From Pseudomonas tructae (GTDB taxonomy: Bacteria > Pseudomonadota > Gammaproteobacteria > Pseudomonadales > Pseudomonadaceae), in the NCBI RefSeq assembly GCF_004214895.1, contig NZ_CP035952.1, forward strand, positions 2,304,501 through 2,368,500: a DNA stretch of 64,000 bases, written 5' to 3'. Positions 26,887 through 35,963 of the stretch are shown one piece after another (the first letter of the stretch is position 1; each line of letters starts with the position of its first letter). The position numbers and the translations under genes are program-made. The notes beneath the pieces were generated by a model. The model searched no databases and was not told the DNA's origin. It saw only the letters and a program-made list of their open reading frames with translations.

Positions 26887-28980
26887 TCAGCCGATCATCT
26901 CCTCGATGCGCTGGGCCAGGCTATCGAGGCTGAAGGGTTTGGTCAGCAGCCGCGTTGTGGGTTCGAACACACCGTTACCAAGCACGGCCTGTTCGGCGTA
27001 ACCGGTAATGAACAGCACTTTCAGCCCTGGCCTGAGCTTACGGGCGGCGGCGACCAGTTGCTGGCCGTTCATGCCCCCGGGCATACCGACATCGCTGATC
27101 AACAGGTCGATGCTGACGCCCTTTTGTAACGCCGCCAGGGCGCTGTGGCCGTCGGCAAACTCAATGCGCTCATAGCCCAGGTCGCTGAGCACCTCGCCCA
27201 CCAGCATGCGGATGGTCGCTTCATCGTCCACCAGCATCACGGTTATGTCGCGCAAGTCACGGCGAGTACGCACGTGCGCCAGCGGCTCACTGGCAGGCAT
27301 GGCAGCGGACTCCAACCGTGGCAGGTACAGGTGCACGCTGGTGCCCTGGCCGGGTTCGGAGTACACCCGCACTTGTCCGCCGGACTGCCGCACGAAGCCA
27401 TAGACCATCGGCAAGCCAAGGCCTGTGCCCTGGCCCGTCGGCTTGGTGGTGTAGAACGGTTCCAAGGCCCGCGCCAGTACATGAGGGGGCATGCCACTGC
27501 CGTTGTCGCTGACGCTCAGCATCAGGTAGTCGCCGGGCGTCAGGTCCAGGTGTGTGGCGGCCTGCTCATCGGCCTGCAGGTGACGGGTTTCAATGTTGAT
27601 CCGGCCCCCCGCCGACATCGCGTCACGGGCATTGAGGCACAGGTTGAGGAGGGCGTTTTCCAGCTGCGAAGGGTCGATGCTGGCGCGGCACGGGGCACTG
27701 GCGGTGAACAGCTCGATGTCGATATGCGGGCCGACGCTGCGGCGGATCAGTTCGACCATGCCGCTCACCAGGCGGTTGACATCGATGGTGCGAGGTTCCA
27801 GGGTCTGGCGCCGGGAGAAGGCCAGCAGGCGGTGAATCAGCGCTGCGGCGCGGTTGCAGGTATCTTGCGCGGTACGCAGGTAGGCGTCGATTTCCTGATG
27901 CAAGCCGCGGCCCAGCATTTTGCGCGACAGCTCCAGCGAACCCAGGATGCCGGTCAGCAGGTTGTTGAAGTCATGGGCGATACCGCCGGTGAGCTGGCCT
28001 ACCGCTTCCATCTTTTGCGACTGACGCAAGGCTTCTTCGGTCTTGCGCAGGCGCCTCTGTTCCTGCACCCGCTCGCTGATGTCGTAGGCGAACAGGTAAG
28101 CGCCGATCAATTGCCCGTGTTGGTCATGCAGCGGGCTGAAACGCAGTTCGAAGTGACGATGCTGGTCACCTTGGCCAAACTCGGCGACCTCGGCGAACGC
28201 CTCTCCCGTGAGGGCTCGGGCCCACAGCCGCAGCCCTCGGGCGCAATCGTCGGGGCATTGGGCCATGGCCTCAGGCATGCTGTCGCCAACGCTGGGGGGC
28301 AGGCCGAACACCCGTTTAAAGCCCTCGCGGGCAGCACTGTTGATTGCCAGCCAGCGCATATCCAGGTCCAGCACATGAATTTGCGCCAGGGTCGCCTCGA
28401 CCACATCGGTCAGCACCCTGCGCTCGGCCACCGCCTGGGCAACGCGTTCCTCCAACTCTTCATTGAGGTGCTTGAGTGCGGCTTCCGCATGTTTGCGCGC
28501 CGTGACGTCCTGGAACAACACCGCAACCTGCTTGCGGCTGGCCGGCTCCATGCGAAAGGCGCAGACATCCAGGTGCCGGCCGGTGGCGACCAGTTCCTGA
28601 TCGAAGCGGATCGGCTCGCCGCTATGCAGTACCGGCCCATAGCGGGCGAGCCAGCCATCGGCCTCGTCGGGCACCATTTCGCGCAGTTTCTGCCCGATTA
28701 CATTGTCGATACCGGCATGCTTGGCGTAGGCGGCGTTGGCGTCGACATGGATGTAGTCACTGAGCGGGCCGTGGGGGCCGTCGAAGAACTCGATGATGCA
28801 GAAGCCTTCGTCCATGGCATCGAACAGAAAGCGGTAGCGCTGCTGGGTATCGGTCAGGGCCTGCTCTGACTCGGCAGGCTCTGCGCACTTGAGCTCGGCC
28901 AGTTGCGCCTTGAGTTGACTGTTCTGCTGCTGCAGTTGTTCAAGCTGCAGGCGAAGGGACTGCACTTCACTCGACGACAT
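26887..28980 (-). CDS. Cytoplasmic hybrid histidine kinase, PAS-PAS-HisKA-HATPase-REC
   Basis: A 697-residue signalling protein. N-terminal coiled coil (about 3-33), PAS 1 (about 47-165: [20 protein letters not shown]), PAS 2 (about 190-305), HisKA with phospho-acceptor His336 ([20 protein letters not shown]), HATPase (G boxes [28 protein letters not shown]) and a C-terminal receiver ([31 protein letters not shown] with the phospho-acceptor Asp). No membrane segment, so it senses a cytoplasmic signal, perhaps redox or light via PAS; the flavin-binding Cys motif of LOV domains is not evident. No cognate regulator gene is adjacent. Confidence 0.92.
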   Translation of the reverse strand: MSSSEVQSLRLQLEQLQQQNSQLKAQLAELKCAEPAESEQALTDTQQRYRFLFDAMDEGFCIIEFFDGPHGPLSDYIHVDANAAYAKHAGIDNVIGQKLREMVPDEADGWLARYGPVLHSGEPIRFDQELVATGRHLDVCAFRMEPASRKQVAVLFQDVTARKHAEAALKHLNEELEERVAQAVAERRVLTDVVEATLAQIHVLDLDMRWLAINSAAREGFKRVFGLPPSVGDSMPEAMAQCPDDCARGLRLWARALTGEAFAEVAEFGQGDQHRHFELRFSPLHDQHGQLIGAYLFAYDISERVQEQRRLRKTEEALRQSQKMEAVGQLTGGIAHDFNNLLTGILGSLELSRKMLGRGLHQEIDAYLRTAQDTCNRAAALIHRLLAFSRRQTLEPRTIDVNRLVSGMVELIRRSVGPHIDIELFTASAPCRASIDPSQLENALLNLCLNARDAMSAGGRINIETRHLQADEQAATHLDLTPGDYLMLSVSDNGSGMPPHVLARALEPFYTTKPTGQGTGLGLPMVYGFVRQSGGQVRVYSEPGQGTSVHLYLPRLESAAMPASEPLAHVRTRRDLRDITVMLVDDEATIRMLVGEVLSDLGYERIEFADGHSALAALQKGVSIDLLISDVGMPGGMNGQQLVAAARKLRPGLKVLFITGYAEQAVLGNGVFEPTTRLLTKPFSLDSLAQRIEEMIG

Positions 28981-29056
28981 GCGGGCGTTCCGACCTGAGG
29001 GACAGTGGCAAATGTAGCGTCCCCATCGGTACTCAACAACTGAGCAGCGATGACAA

Positions 29057-30469
29057 TCAGAACGAGCGAACGATCTTGCCCAGGGTTTCCATGGCCTTTT
29101 CCGATTGTTCGGTCCAGGGGCTGCCGTAGTTCAAGCGGATACAGTTGCGAAAGCGCCGAGTCGGGGAAAAGATCGGCCCGGGGGCGATGCTGATGCCTTG
29201 CGCCAACGCCATCTGGAACAGCTTGAGCGAGTCCATCTGCTCGGGCAACTCCAGCCACAGGAAGTAGCCGCCGGCCGGATGGCTGACCCGGGTCTGCGCC
29301 GGAAAGTAGCGAGCGATGGCGGCGAGCATGGCCGCCTGCTGTTCTTCCAGGGCATAGCGCAGCCTGCGCAGGTGACGGTCGTAGCCGCCGTGTTGCAGGT
29401 AGTCGGCAATCGCCGCCTGGGCCGGCATCGAGGCACACAGCGAGGTCATCAGCTTCAGCCGTTCGATCTTTTGCGCGTAACGCCCGGCCGCTACCCAACC
29501 GATTCGATAGCCCGGTGCCAGGCTCTTGGCGAACGAGCCACAGTGCATCACCAGGCCGTCGGTGTCGAAGGCCTTGGCCGGCTTAGGCGCCTGCTGGGCG
29601 TAATACAGCTCAGCGTAGACATCGTCTTCGATCAGCGGCACCTGATGCTCGCGCAACAGTTCAACCAGTTGTTGTTTCTTCTCTTCCGGCATGCTTGCGC
29701 CCACCGGGTTCTGAAAGTTGGTCATGCACCACACGGCCTTGACCGGGTGCTTGGCCAGGGTTTGGGCCAGCACCCCGAGGTCGATGCCTTCGCGCGGATG
29801 CACAGGGATTTCCACGGCCTTGAGCTTGAGCCGCTCGAGGATCTGCAGGCAGGCATAGAAGGCCGGTGCCTCGATCGCCACCAGGTCGCCCGGCTCGGTC
29901 ACCGCCTGCAGACACAGGTTCAGCGCCTCCAGCGCACCGTTGGTGATCAGCAATTCTTCCATGGGCAGCATCAGGCCGCCAACCATGTAGCGCAAGGCGA
30001 TCTGCCGACGCAGTTGCGGGTTGCCCGGCGACAGGTCGGTGACCACCATCCGCGGGTCCATCTCGCGGCTGGCGCTGGCCATGGAACGGGCCAGGCGCGG
30101 TAGCGGGAACAGGTTGGGGCTGGGGAAAGCCGAGCCAAAGGCCACGGTTTGCGGGTCCTTGATCGAGTCGAGGATCGAGAACACCAGCTCGCTGACATCC
30201 ACTTTGGTGGATTCGCTGGCCTGCTCGATGATCTGCGGCTCGCTGAACTGGCGCGGCGCATGGGCGTTGACGAAGTAGCCCGAGCGCGGCCGGGCGCGGA
30301 TCAGCCCACGGCGTTCCAGCAGGTAATAGGCCTGGAACACCGTGGACGGGCTGACGCCGTGGGTCTGGCTTGCGTATCGCACCGACGGTACACGCTGGCC
30401 GGGGCCCAGGACCCCGGAGCGAATCAGTTCGGCAATGTCGTCGGCAAATTTCTCGTAGCGTTTCATCAT
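29057..30469 (-). CDS. MocR/PdxR-type GntR regulator with aminotransferase domain
   Basis: A 470-residue PLP-dependent transcription factor. GntR winged helix at about 1-70 (YEKFADDIAELIRSGVLGPG, GVSPSTVFQAYYLLERRGLI), linker, and a fold-type I aminotransferase-like domain (about 100-470) with TNFQNPVGASMPEEKKQQL, IEDDVYAELYY and the PLP Lys in CGSFAKSLAPGYRIGW. Such proteins regulate vitamin B6, GABA, taurine or amino-acid genes. Unusually for MocR genes it has no divergent target: ccoG lies upstream on the same strand. Its target is unknown. Confidence 0.92.
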   Translation of the reverse strand: MMKRYEKFADDIAELIRSGVLGPGQRVPSVRYASQTHGVSPSTVFQAYYLLERRGLIRARPRSGYFVNAHAPRQFSEPQIIEQASESTKVDVSELVFSILDSIKDPQTVAFGSAFPSPNLFPLPRLARSMASASREMDPRMVVTDLSPGNPQLRRQIALRYMVGGLMLPMEELLITNGALEALNLCLQAVTEPGDLVAIEAPAFYACLQILERLKLKAVEIPVHPREGIDLGVLAQTLAKHPVKAVWCMTNFQNPVGASMPEEKKQQLVELLREHQVPLIEDDVYAELYYAQQAPKPAKAFDTDGLVMHCGSFAKSLAPGYRIGWVAAGRYAQKIERLKLMTSLCASMPAQAAIADYLQHGGYDRHLRRLRYALEEQQAAMLAAIARYFPAQTRVSHPAGGYFLWLELPEQMDSLKLFQMALAQGISIAPGPIFSPTRRFRNCIRLNYGSPWTEQSEKAMETLGKIVRSF

Positions 30470-30507
30470 GGCTCGAAAGGTTTCGGATGCTCGGGCAGTG
30501 TATGGGA

Positions 30508-31920
30508 TCAGCGGTTCAAAGGCGCGACAAAACGGCTATGAGCAACGCTGCGGATGCCCGGCTCGTCGGTGTCGAGCAGTTCGAAGCTGATGTCCTGGGA
30601 GCTGCTTTGCGGGCGGTCGGCCAACATTGCTACCGACACCGGCACGTCGCTCATTTCCCCGGCAGCCAGGCTGAACTCGGTCTTGCCGTGCAGCTCGAAA
30701 CCTTCTGCATCGAGCAGGCGCAGGCGATAGTGCTGGGTCTGCTGGGTCTTGTTGATGACCTTGAGGGTGTAGATGTTTTCGATCTGGCCCAGGCTGTTCT
30801 CGCGGAACAGGCCGCGGTCCTTGATCACGTCCATCGACACCATCGGCCGCTGATTCAGGGCGATGACCAGGGCACCGATCATCACCACCAGGGCGGTGAT
30901 GTAACCGAGCAGGCGCGGGCGCAGCCAATTGGTAGTGCCGCCTTGCAGGGTGTGTTCGGACTTGTAGCCGACCAGGCCACGGGCGTAGCCCATCTTGTCC
31001 ATGATCGAGTCGCAGGCATCGATACAGGCCGCGCAACCGATGCACTCCATCTGCAGGCCGTCACGGATGTCGATGCCGGTGGGGCAGACCTGCACGCACA
31101 TATGGCAATCGATGCAATCGCCCAGGCCCTTGGCCTTGTGGTCGACCTCTTTCTTGCGCGGGCCGCGCGACTCGCCGCGTGCCGGGTCGTAGGCGATGGT
31201 TAGGGTGTCCTTGTCGAACATCACGCTCTGGAACCGGGCATAGGGGCACATGTGCATGCACACCGCTTCGCGCATCCAGCCGGCATTGATGTAGGTGGCG
31301 CCGGTGAAGAACAGGATCCAGAACAGGCTGACGCCGCCCAGTTGCAGGGTGAACAGCTCTTCGGCGAGAGGGCGGATGGGGGTGAAGTAGCCGACGAAGG
31401 TCAAGCCGGTGAGCAGGCTGATGCCCAGCCACAAGGTGTGCTTGGCCGAGCGCCGGGCCAGTTTGTTCAGGCTCCAGGGCGCAGCGTCGAGTTTTATCCG
31501 CTGGTTGCGTTCGCCTTCAGTGATCTTCTCGCACCACATGAAGATCCAGGTCCAGGAACTCTGTGGGCAGGTGTAGCCACACCACACCCGGCCGGCGAAC
31601 ACGGTGATGGCGAACAGACCAAAGGCGCAGATGATCAACAGGGCCGAGAGCAGGATGAAATCCTGCGGCCAGAACGTGGCGCCGAAGATGTGGAACTTGC
31701 TGTCAGCCAGGTCCCAAAGCACGGCCTGACGACCGCCCCAGTTCAGCCAGACGGTGCCAAAGAACAGCAAAAACAGAAAACCCGCGCCAGCCAGGCGCAG
31801 GTTACGAAACAAGCCGGTAAAACTACGGGTATGGATGTGTCTGTCGCTGCTGGCAGGCTTCTTCTTGAAGGTGGAAGGCTCAGCAATTTCAACGATCTGG
31901 ACGGGGATTCTATCGCTCAT
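30508..31920 (-). CDS. ccoG: Cytochrome c oxidase accessory protein CcoG (RdxA/FixG)
   Basis: Membrane ferredoxin-like protein of 470 residues, reported as a Cu(II) reductase for cbb3-oxidase assembly. It has about five membrane helices, a conserved GRVWCGYTCPQ region, two 4Fe-4S motifs (CIDCHMCVQVCP and CIGCAACIDACD), and a C-terminal Ig-like IG_FixC domain (about 360-470). In many Pseudomonas it follows ccoNOPQ; here it stands alone between MocR and DUF3203 genes, so the oxidase operon must be elsewhere or beyond the neighbourhood. Confidence 0.95.
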   Translation of the reverse strand: MSDRIPVQIVEIAEPSTFKKKPASSDRHIHTRSFTGLFRNLRLAGAGFLFLLFFGTVWLNWGGRQAVLWDLADSKFHIFGATFWPQDFILLSALLIICAFGLFAITVFAGRVWCGYTCPQSSWTWIFMWCEKITEGERNQRIKLDAAPWSLNKLARRSAKHTLWLGISLLTGLTFVGYFTPIRPLAEELFTLQLGGVSLFWILFFTGATYINAGWMREAVCMHMCPYARFQSVMFDKDTLTIAYDPARGESRGPRKKEVDHKAKGLGDCIDCHMCVQVCPTGIDIRDGLQMECIGCAACIDACDSIMDKMGYARGLVGYKSEHTLQGGTTNWLRPRLLGYITALVVMIGALVIALNQRPMVSMDVIKDRGLFRENSLGQIENIYTLKVINKTQQTQHYRLRLLDAEGFELHGKTEFSLAAGEMSDVPVSVAMLADRPQSSSQDISFELLDTDEPGIRSVAHSRFVAPLNR

Positions 31921-32041
31921 GGTTCGTCGCTCATCAGGCCTCGATCAGGCCAGAGCACTATGGCGTCCCATCTGTTTGCATAACAGTCTCAGATATTTCT
32001 ATAAAAACCGTATCAGATTTCCCCTGAAATCCCTGCAGGCC

Positions 32042-32281
32042 TCAGATAATCGAGCCTTGCTCGGTCTGCTTGAGGTGCCTGCGACCATCCACCGCACCCG
32101 CTACAGTCAGGGCATCGGCTTCCTGCTCGGTGATCGGTACACGCACGCCTTCGAGCTCCGCCACCGACATGCGCAGGGCTTCGTCGGTGACGATCCGCAC
32201 GTCGCGAGCCTCACCCTGGACATGCATGGCCTCGCTGATCAGGGTGCAGCGCTGGTTGCTCGGGTCAATTTCAATGGGCAT
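32042..32281 (-). CDS. DUF3203-like small protein
   Basis: A 79-residue cytoplasmic protein (MPIEIDPSNQRCTLISEAMH, VRVPITEQEADALTVAGAVD) with no membrane segment. It resembles the small DUF3203 family seen in Pseudomonas; the name is from recall. No function is known to me. It is divergent from the MgtC-like gene. Confidence 0.7.
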   Translation of the reverse strand: MPIEIDPSNQRCTLISEAMHVQGEARDVRIVTDEALRMSVAELEGVRVPITEQEADALTVAGAVDGRRHLKQTEQGSII

Positions 32282-32423
32282 GGCCGCGTCCTCGTTACTG
32301 GGGTCTTATGTTTGGGACCGCACCAATACAGTGGATGCTGGCGGCAACCGATCAGCGGTCAGTGGCGCACTTGCCGGCAATGCCGATGTCCATCGATTAA
32401 CCCCTTTTGCATGGACACACGCC

Positions 32424-32948
32424 ATGGACGCCTGGTGGCATCAAGTCTGGATCACCCTGGTGGCAGAGTTCGCCGATATCACCGATGCCAAACAGCTCAC
32501 CCAGGTCAGCGTGCGCCTGATCATGGCAGCGCTGCTGGGGGCTATTCTGGGTTTTGAGCGCGAACTCAAGGGCAAGGCTGCTGGCGTGCGTACCCATATG
32601 CTGGTGGCCCTGGGGGCGGCCCTGTTCGTGCTGGTACCGCGCATGGCGGGCGCAGACGATGCGGCTTTGAGCCGGGTGGTGCAGGGGATCGTTGCCGGCA
32701 TCGGCTTTCTCGGTGCCGGGACCATTCTCAAGGGCCATGACCAGGAACCCGGGCATGTCAAAGGCCTGACCACCGCTGCGGGTTTGTGGATGACTGCGGC
32801 CATCGGCGTCGCCGCCGGTGTCGGGCGTGAAGCGACCGCGGTGATCAGTACGTTGCTGGCGTTGCTGGTGCTGGGTGTGATGCCACTGGTGGTGAACCGC
32901 TTCGAGAAGGACGACGAGGATGAAAACGGGGAGGGCAGGAAGCACTGA
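32424..32948 (+). CDS. MgtC/SapB-family inner-membrane protein
   Basis: A 174-residue protein from the ATG at 32424 (MDAWWHQVWITLVAEFADIT). The family core is clear: LIMAALLGAILGFERELKGK, AAGVRTHMLVALGAALFVLV, GFLGAGTILKG and GLTTAAGLWMTAAIGVAAGV, forming about four to five helices, with a charged C-tail. It lacks the long C-terminal domain of virulence MgtC, so it belongs to the short SapB-like group of unknown ion-related function. The stop codon is part of a perfect 24-bp palindrome. Confidence 0.9.
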   Translation: MDAWWHQVWITLVAEFADITDAKQLTQVSVRLIMAALLGAILGFERELKGKAAGVRTHMLVALGAALFVLVPRMAGADDAALSRVVQGIVAGIGFLGAGTILKGHDQEPGHVKGLTTAAGLWMTAAIGVAAGVGREATAVISTLLALLVLGVMPLVVNRFEKDDEDENGEGRKH

Positions 32949-32969
32949 GGGGAGCCTAGGCTCCCCTCA
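32946..32969. terminator. Perfect 24-bp palindrome at mgtC-like stop codon
   Basis: TGAGGGGAGCCT and its exact inverse form an uninterrupted dyad, with TGA as the stop codon of the MgtC-like gene. It is followed by a T7 run 28 bp further on. It probably folds as a GC-rich terminator hairpin. Confidence 0.6.
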
Positions 32970-33443
32970 AAGATTGTTGCGTGCTCTTTTTTTATTATTG
33001 GAGGGCGGCCTGTTATTGTTTTTGGCGACCGTTGCCTCTGCTTCGTTGGCGATCCCCATCCGGGATCAAGAGCAAACGTATTTTTTTGAGCGCGGATAGA
33101 CTTTCATCATTGCTGATCCAACCATGACCTGAGCTACCTTGGGGTAGTTTTATTGTTTTGAGTCCGGTTGCGGGGCGAGCCCCTGGAAAGCACATCCTCT
33201 CCAAAAAAATCTGTTAGCTGCGCCTCTGTCGTGTTGTTCTTGTTATGTCAGAGTCGTTTCGTCTTATTTTTATTGGGTGTGTCGCACTTTTTATTGTTCT
33301 TGTACCTGAGATATAGCAGGTGCCGTGCCAACTTTTTAAAACCCAGTAAAATCAATGGTTTGAAGATTTTCCTGAAAAATAGACCCGGAAAATTCTGTCG
33401 ATTTGTTTCCGTGTTACCCGGAATTTCCCTGAAAAGTGCGGGA
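32970..33443. other. AT-rich stretch with no supported gene
   Basis: About 470 bp between the MgtC-like gene and mvaB, visibly poorer in GC than the surroundings, with many T runs. Short open frames exist but lack Pseudomonas codon bias. No transposase, tRNA or repeat was seen. It may hold a small RNA or be a scar of old foreign DNA. Confidence 0.5.
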
Positions 33444-33479
33444 GCGGTAACACCCAGATGCCGACCGGGCTGTTACCGC
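33444..33479 (-). terminator. Hairpin downstream of mvaB
   Basis: Inverted repeat GCGGTAACA (33444-33452) and TGTTACCGC (33471-33479) just after the mvaB stop. On the mvaB strand it is followed by CTTTTC, a short T-rich tract. Confidence 0.5.
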
Positions 33480-33485
33480 GTGTGT

Positions 33486-34385
33486 TTACTGTGCGTGACG
33501 GGCGCGAGCCACCCGCGAGCCGCTGGCGCGGCCCAGTACTTCACTGATACGCAAGCCAGCGGCAATCAAGCGCTCCAGGTCGATTCCGGTGTCGATGCCC
33601 AGGCCCTGGAGCATGTACAACACGTCTTCACTGGCAACGTTACCGCTGGCGCCCTTGGCGTAGGGGCAGCCGCCAAGGCCCGCAACAGAGCTGTCGAACA
33701 CACTGATACCTTCGAGCAGGCTGGCATAGACGTTGGCCAGGGCCTGGCCGTAGGTGTCATGGAAGTGACCGGCCAGTTGCTCGCGTGGCACTTGGGCGCC
33801 GACCACTTCGAACAGGCGCCGGGTCGCCCCGGGGGTGCCGGTGCCGATGGTGTCGCCCAGCGACACTTCATAGCAGCCCATGTTGTACAACTCACGCGCC
33901 ACCGGAGCGACCTGCTCGGCACTGATCAGGCCTTCATAGGGGCAGCCCAATACGCAGGACACATAACCGCGCACCTGCACCCCGTGTTGCCGCGCGGCGT
34001 CCATGATTGGCACAAAGCGCTGCAGGCTTTCGCTGATCGAGCAGTTGATGTTGCGCTGGGAGAACGCCTCGGACGCTGCGGCGAATACCGCTACCTCCTT
34101 GACCCCGGCGGCCAGCGCATCCTCGAACCCACGCAGGTTCGGCGCCAGCGCCGCGTAAGTCACACCGCTGTATTGCTGGATATTGGCAAACACCTCGGCG
34201 GAGCCGGCCATCTGCGGTACCCACTTGGGCGAGACGAAGCTGCCCACCTCTATGTAGGGCAGGCCTGCCGCACTCAGGTCATCGACCAGCCGCACCTTGT
34301 CGGCGACGCTGATGGGCTGGGCTTCGTTCTGCAGGCCGTCACGCGGGCCGACTTCGACCAGGCGGACTTTTTCAGGCAATGACAT
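33486..34385 (-). CDS. mvaB: Hydroxymethylglutaryl-CoA lyase
   Basis: A 299-residue TIM-barrel lyase that splits HMG-CoA into acetoacetate and acetyl-CoA, the last step of leucine catabolism. Motifs: VGPRDGLQNEAQPISVADKV (residues about 11-30, catalytic Arg and metal Asp), the signature SCVLGCPYEG with the catalytic region near residue 140, VSLGDTIGTGTP and HFHDTYGQALANV with the metal His pair. It lies 19 bp after a MerR gene, as a liuR-liuE-like pair without liuABCD between them. Confidence 0.94.
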   Translation of the reverse strand: MSLPEKVRLVEVGPRDGLQNEAQPISVADKVRLVDDLSAAGLPYIEVGSFVSPKWVPQMAGSAEVFANIQQYSGVTYAALAPNLRGFEDALAAGVKEVAVFAAASEAFSQRNINCSISESLQRFVPIMDAARQHGVQVRGYVSCVLGCPYEGLISAEQVAPVARELYNMGCYEVSLGDTIGTGTPGATRRLFEVVGAQVPREQLAGHFHDTYGQALANVYASLLEGISVFDSSVAGLGGCPYAKGASGNVASEDVLYMLQGLGIDTGIDLERLIAAGLRISEVLGRASGSRVARARHAQ

Positions 34386-34404
34386 GGGCAGGGTTCCTCT
34401 GGGC

Positions 34405-34806
34405 TCAATGGCTGTTTTTCTGGTTGTTCAGGGTCGCGGCAAGGGCTTGCTCGCAACGCTCTTCGGCGGTATCCAGCTCCAGCTGCATCTGCTGGATGTC
34501 GAGCAGTTGCTGCTCAAGCTGGGCACGGCGTTCGGCGATCTTTGCCAGCATGCTGTGCAGTTGCTTCAGGTTACCGCTGGTAGGGTCATAGAGTTCGATC
34601 AGCTCACGGCACTCGGCCAGGGAAAAGCCGATGCGCTTGCCGCGCAGGATCAGCTTCAGGCTGACCTTGTCGCGGGCTGAATACACCCGTTCCAGGCCAC
34701 GGCGTTCCGGGCTGAGCAGGCCCTGTTCTTCATAGAAGCGAATGGCCCGGGTGGTGATGTCCAGCTCGCGGGACAGGTCGGAGATGCTGTAGGTCTGGCT
34801 GCTCAT
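34405..34806 (-). CDS. MerR-family regulator (LiuR-like)
   Basis: A 133-residue regulator. Winged HTH (YSISDLSRELDITTRAIRFY, EEQGLLSPERRGLERVYSAR), then KVSLKLILRGKRIGFSLAEC and a C-terminal coiled coil (about 80-125) for dimerisation, with no metal-binding Cys cluster typical of CueR/MerR. In Pseudomonas, LiuR of this type controls leucine and isoprenoid catabolism genes. It is the first gene of a two-gene unit with mvaB and probably regulates it and distant liu genes. Confidence 0.87.
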   Translation of the reverse strand: MSSQTYSISDLSRELDITTRAIRFYEEQGLLSPERRGLERVYSARDKVSLKLILRGKRIGFSLAECRELIELYDPTSGNLKQLHSMLAKIAERRAQLEQQLLDIQQMQLELDTAEERCEQALAATLNNQKNSH

Positions 34807-34896
34807 TGCTTGGCTCGGAAAAAGGTATGGAGCTAAGCTAATTGCAGGTTTACGTATACGTCAAGCAAGGATTGCTGGGGCAATCCCCGCGCCTAT

Positions 34897-35826
34897 TCAG
34901 GTTTCAGCCCTGGCCGCCCGCTCATCCTGCGCCACCACGCTTTGGCACAGTTCGATGATCTGTTCACGCATCCAGCGGTTGGCTGGGTCCTGGTCGGTGC
35001 TTTCATGCCAGTACAGGTGGGTTTCCAGCGCGGGTACATCGACTGGCAGATTGACGTGGTTGAGCTGATGACGGCGGGCAAAGCGTTCCGGAACGGTCAT
35101 GACCATGTCGGTCTGCTGCAATACCTGCGAGGCCATCAGGTAGTGCTGGGAGCGCAAGGCGATCTTGCGCTGCACGCCCATCTTGCCCAGGGCGAGGTCG
35201 ACATAACCCAGGCCATTGCGGCGGCTGGAAATATGAATGTGGGTCAAGGCCAGGTAGTCATCCAGGCTGAGCTTGTCCTTGAACTGCGGGTGGCCCTGGC
35301 GCATGGCACACACGTAGCGGTCTTGCATCAGTTTGACGTGACGCACCTGCGGGTCGGTGTTGAGCGGCGCATCGACGGCAAAATCCAGGCGTCCAGCAGC
35401 CAGTTCCTTGGTGGTCTCCCGGCGTTTGCACGGGAAACTCTCGATCACCACGGCCGGGGCCAGGCGACGCAGGCGCTGGAACAGCGGTGGCAGGATAACC
35501 GCCTCGGTGAGATCGGTCATGCTGATGCGAAACGTCTTGTTGGCTTGCAGCGGGTTGAAGATACGGCTTTCCTGCACCGACACCCGTAGCAGCGAAAGGG
35601 CATTGCGCACCGGACCGATAATATTCTGCGCCATGGGCGTAGGCACCATGCCCTGGGCGGTGCGCACGAACAGCGGGTCGTTGAAGGTTTCACGCAGGCG
35701 CGCCAAGGCGTTGGACACCGCCGGCTGGGTGATACCGACAATCTGCCCGGCCCGGGTCAGGTTGGCTTCGGTGTAGATGGCATCGAAGACGATGAACAGA
35801 TTGAGGTCGACCTTGCTCAGGTTCAT
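34897..35826 (-). CDS. LysR-type regulator, divergent from acyl-CoA dehydrogenase
   Basis: A 309-residue LTTR of the NodD/PcaQ-like length class. HTH: VDLNLFIVFDAIYTEANLTR and GITQPAVSNALARLRETFND; effector domain about 90-300, with FRISMTDLTEAVILPPLFQR typical of the NahR/NodD-like subgroup. It is divergent from an acyl-CoA dehydrogenase gene, which it probably controls. Effector unknown. Confidence 0.92.
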   Translation of the reverse strand: MNLSKVDLNLFIVFDAIYTEANLTRAGQIVGITQPAVSNALARLRETFNDPLFVRTAQGMVPTPMAQNIIGPVRNALSLLRVSVQESRIFNPLQANKTFRISMTDLTEAVILPPLFQRLRRLAPAVVIESFPCKRRETTKELAAGRLDFAVDAPLNTDPQVRHVKLMQDRYVCAMRQGHPQFKDKLSLDDYLALTHIHISSRRNGLGYVDLALGKMGVQRKIALRSQHYLMASQVLQQTDMVMTVPERFARRHQLNHVNLPVDVPALETHLYWHESTDQDPANRWMREQIIELCQSVVAQDERAARAET

Positions 35827-35963
35827 GGGCGCTGCTCTTGTTGGTGTTATAGGTGGATCATATATCGGTTATGAATGTTAATACACGCCGAGAATAGGCT
35901 AGGTGGATTTTGCTGACTGATCTAGGATCGATATCAGATCCCTTTCCATTGAAGGTACTGCCC

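Noticed and set aside
27145..28869. 574-codon + strand frame over the histidine kinase
   Set aside because: Shadow of the kinase gene; the kinase has intact PAS, HisKA, HATPase and REC motifs on the minus strand.
33013..33204. 63-codon minus-strand frame in the AT-rich stretch
   Set aside because: No ribosome site, no family and codon use unlike the rest; not enough to call a gene.
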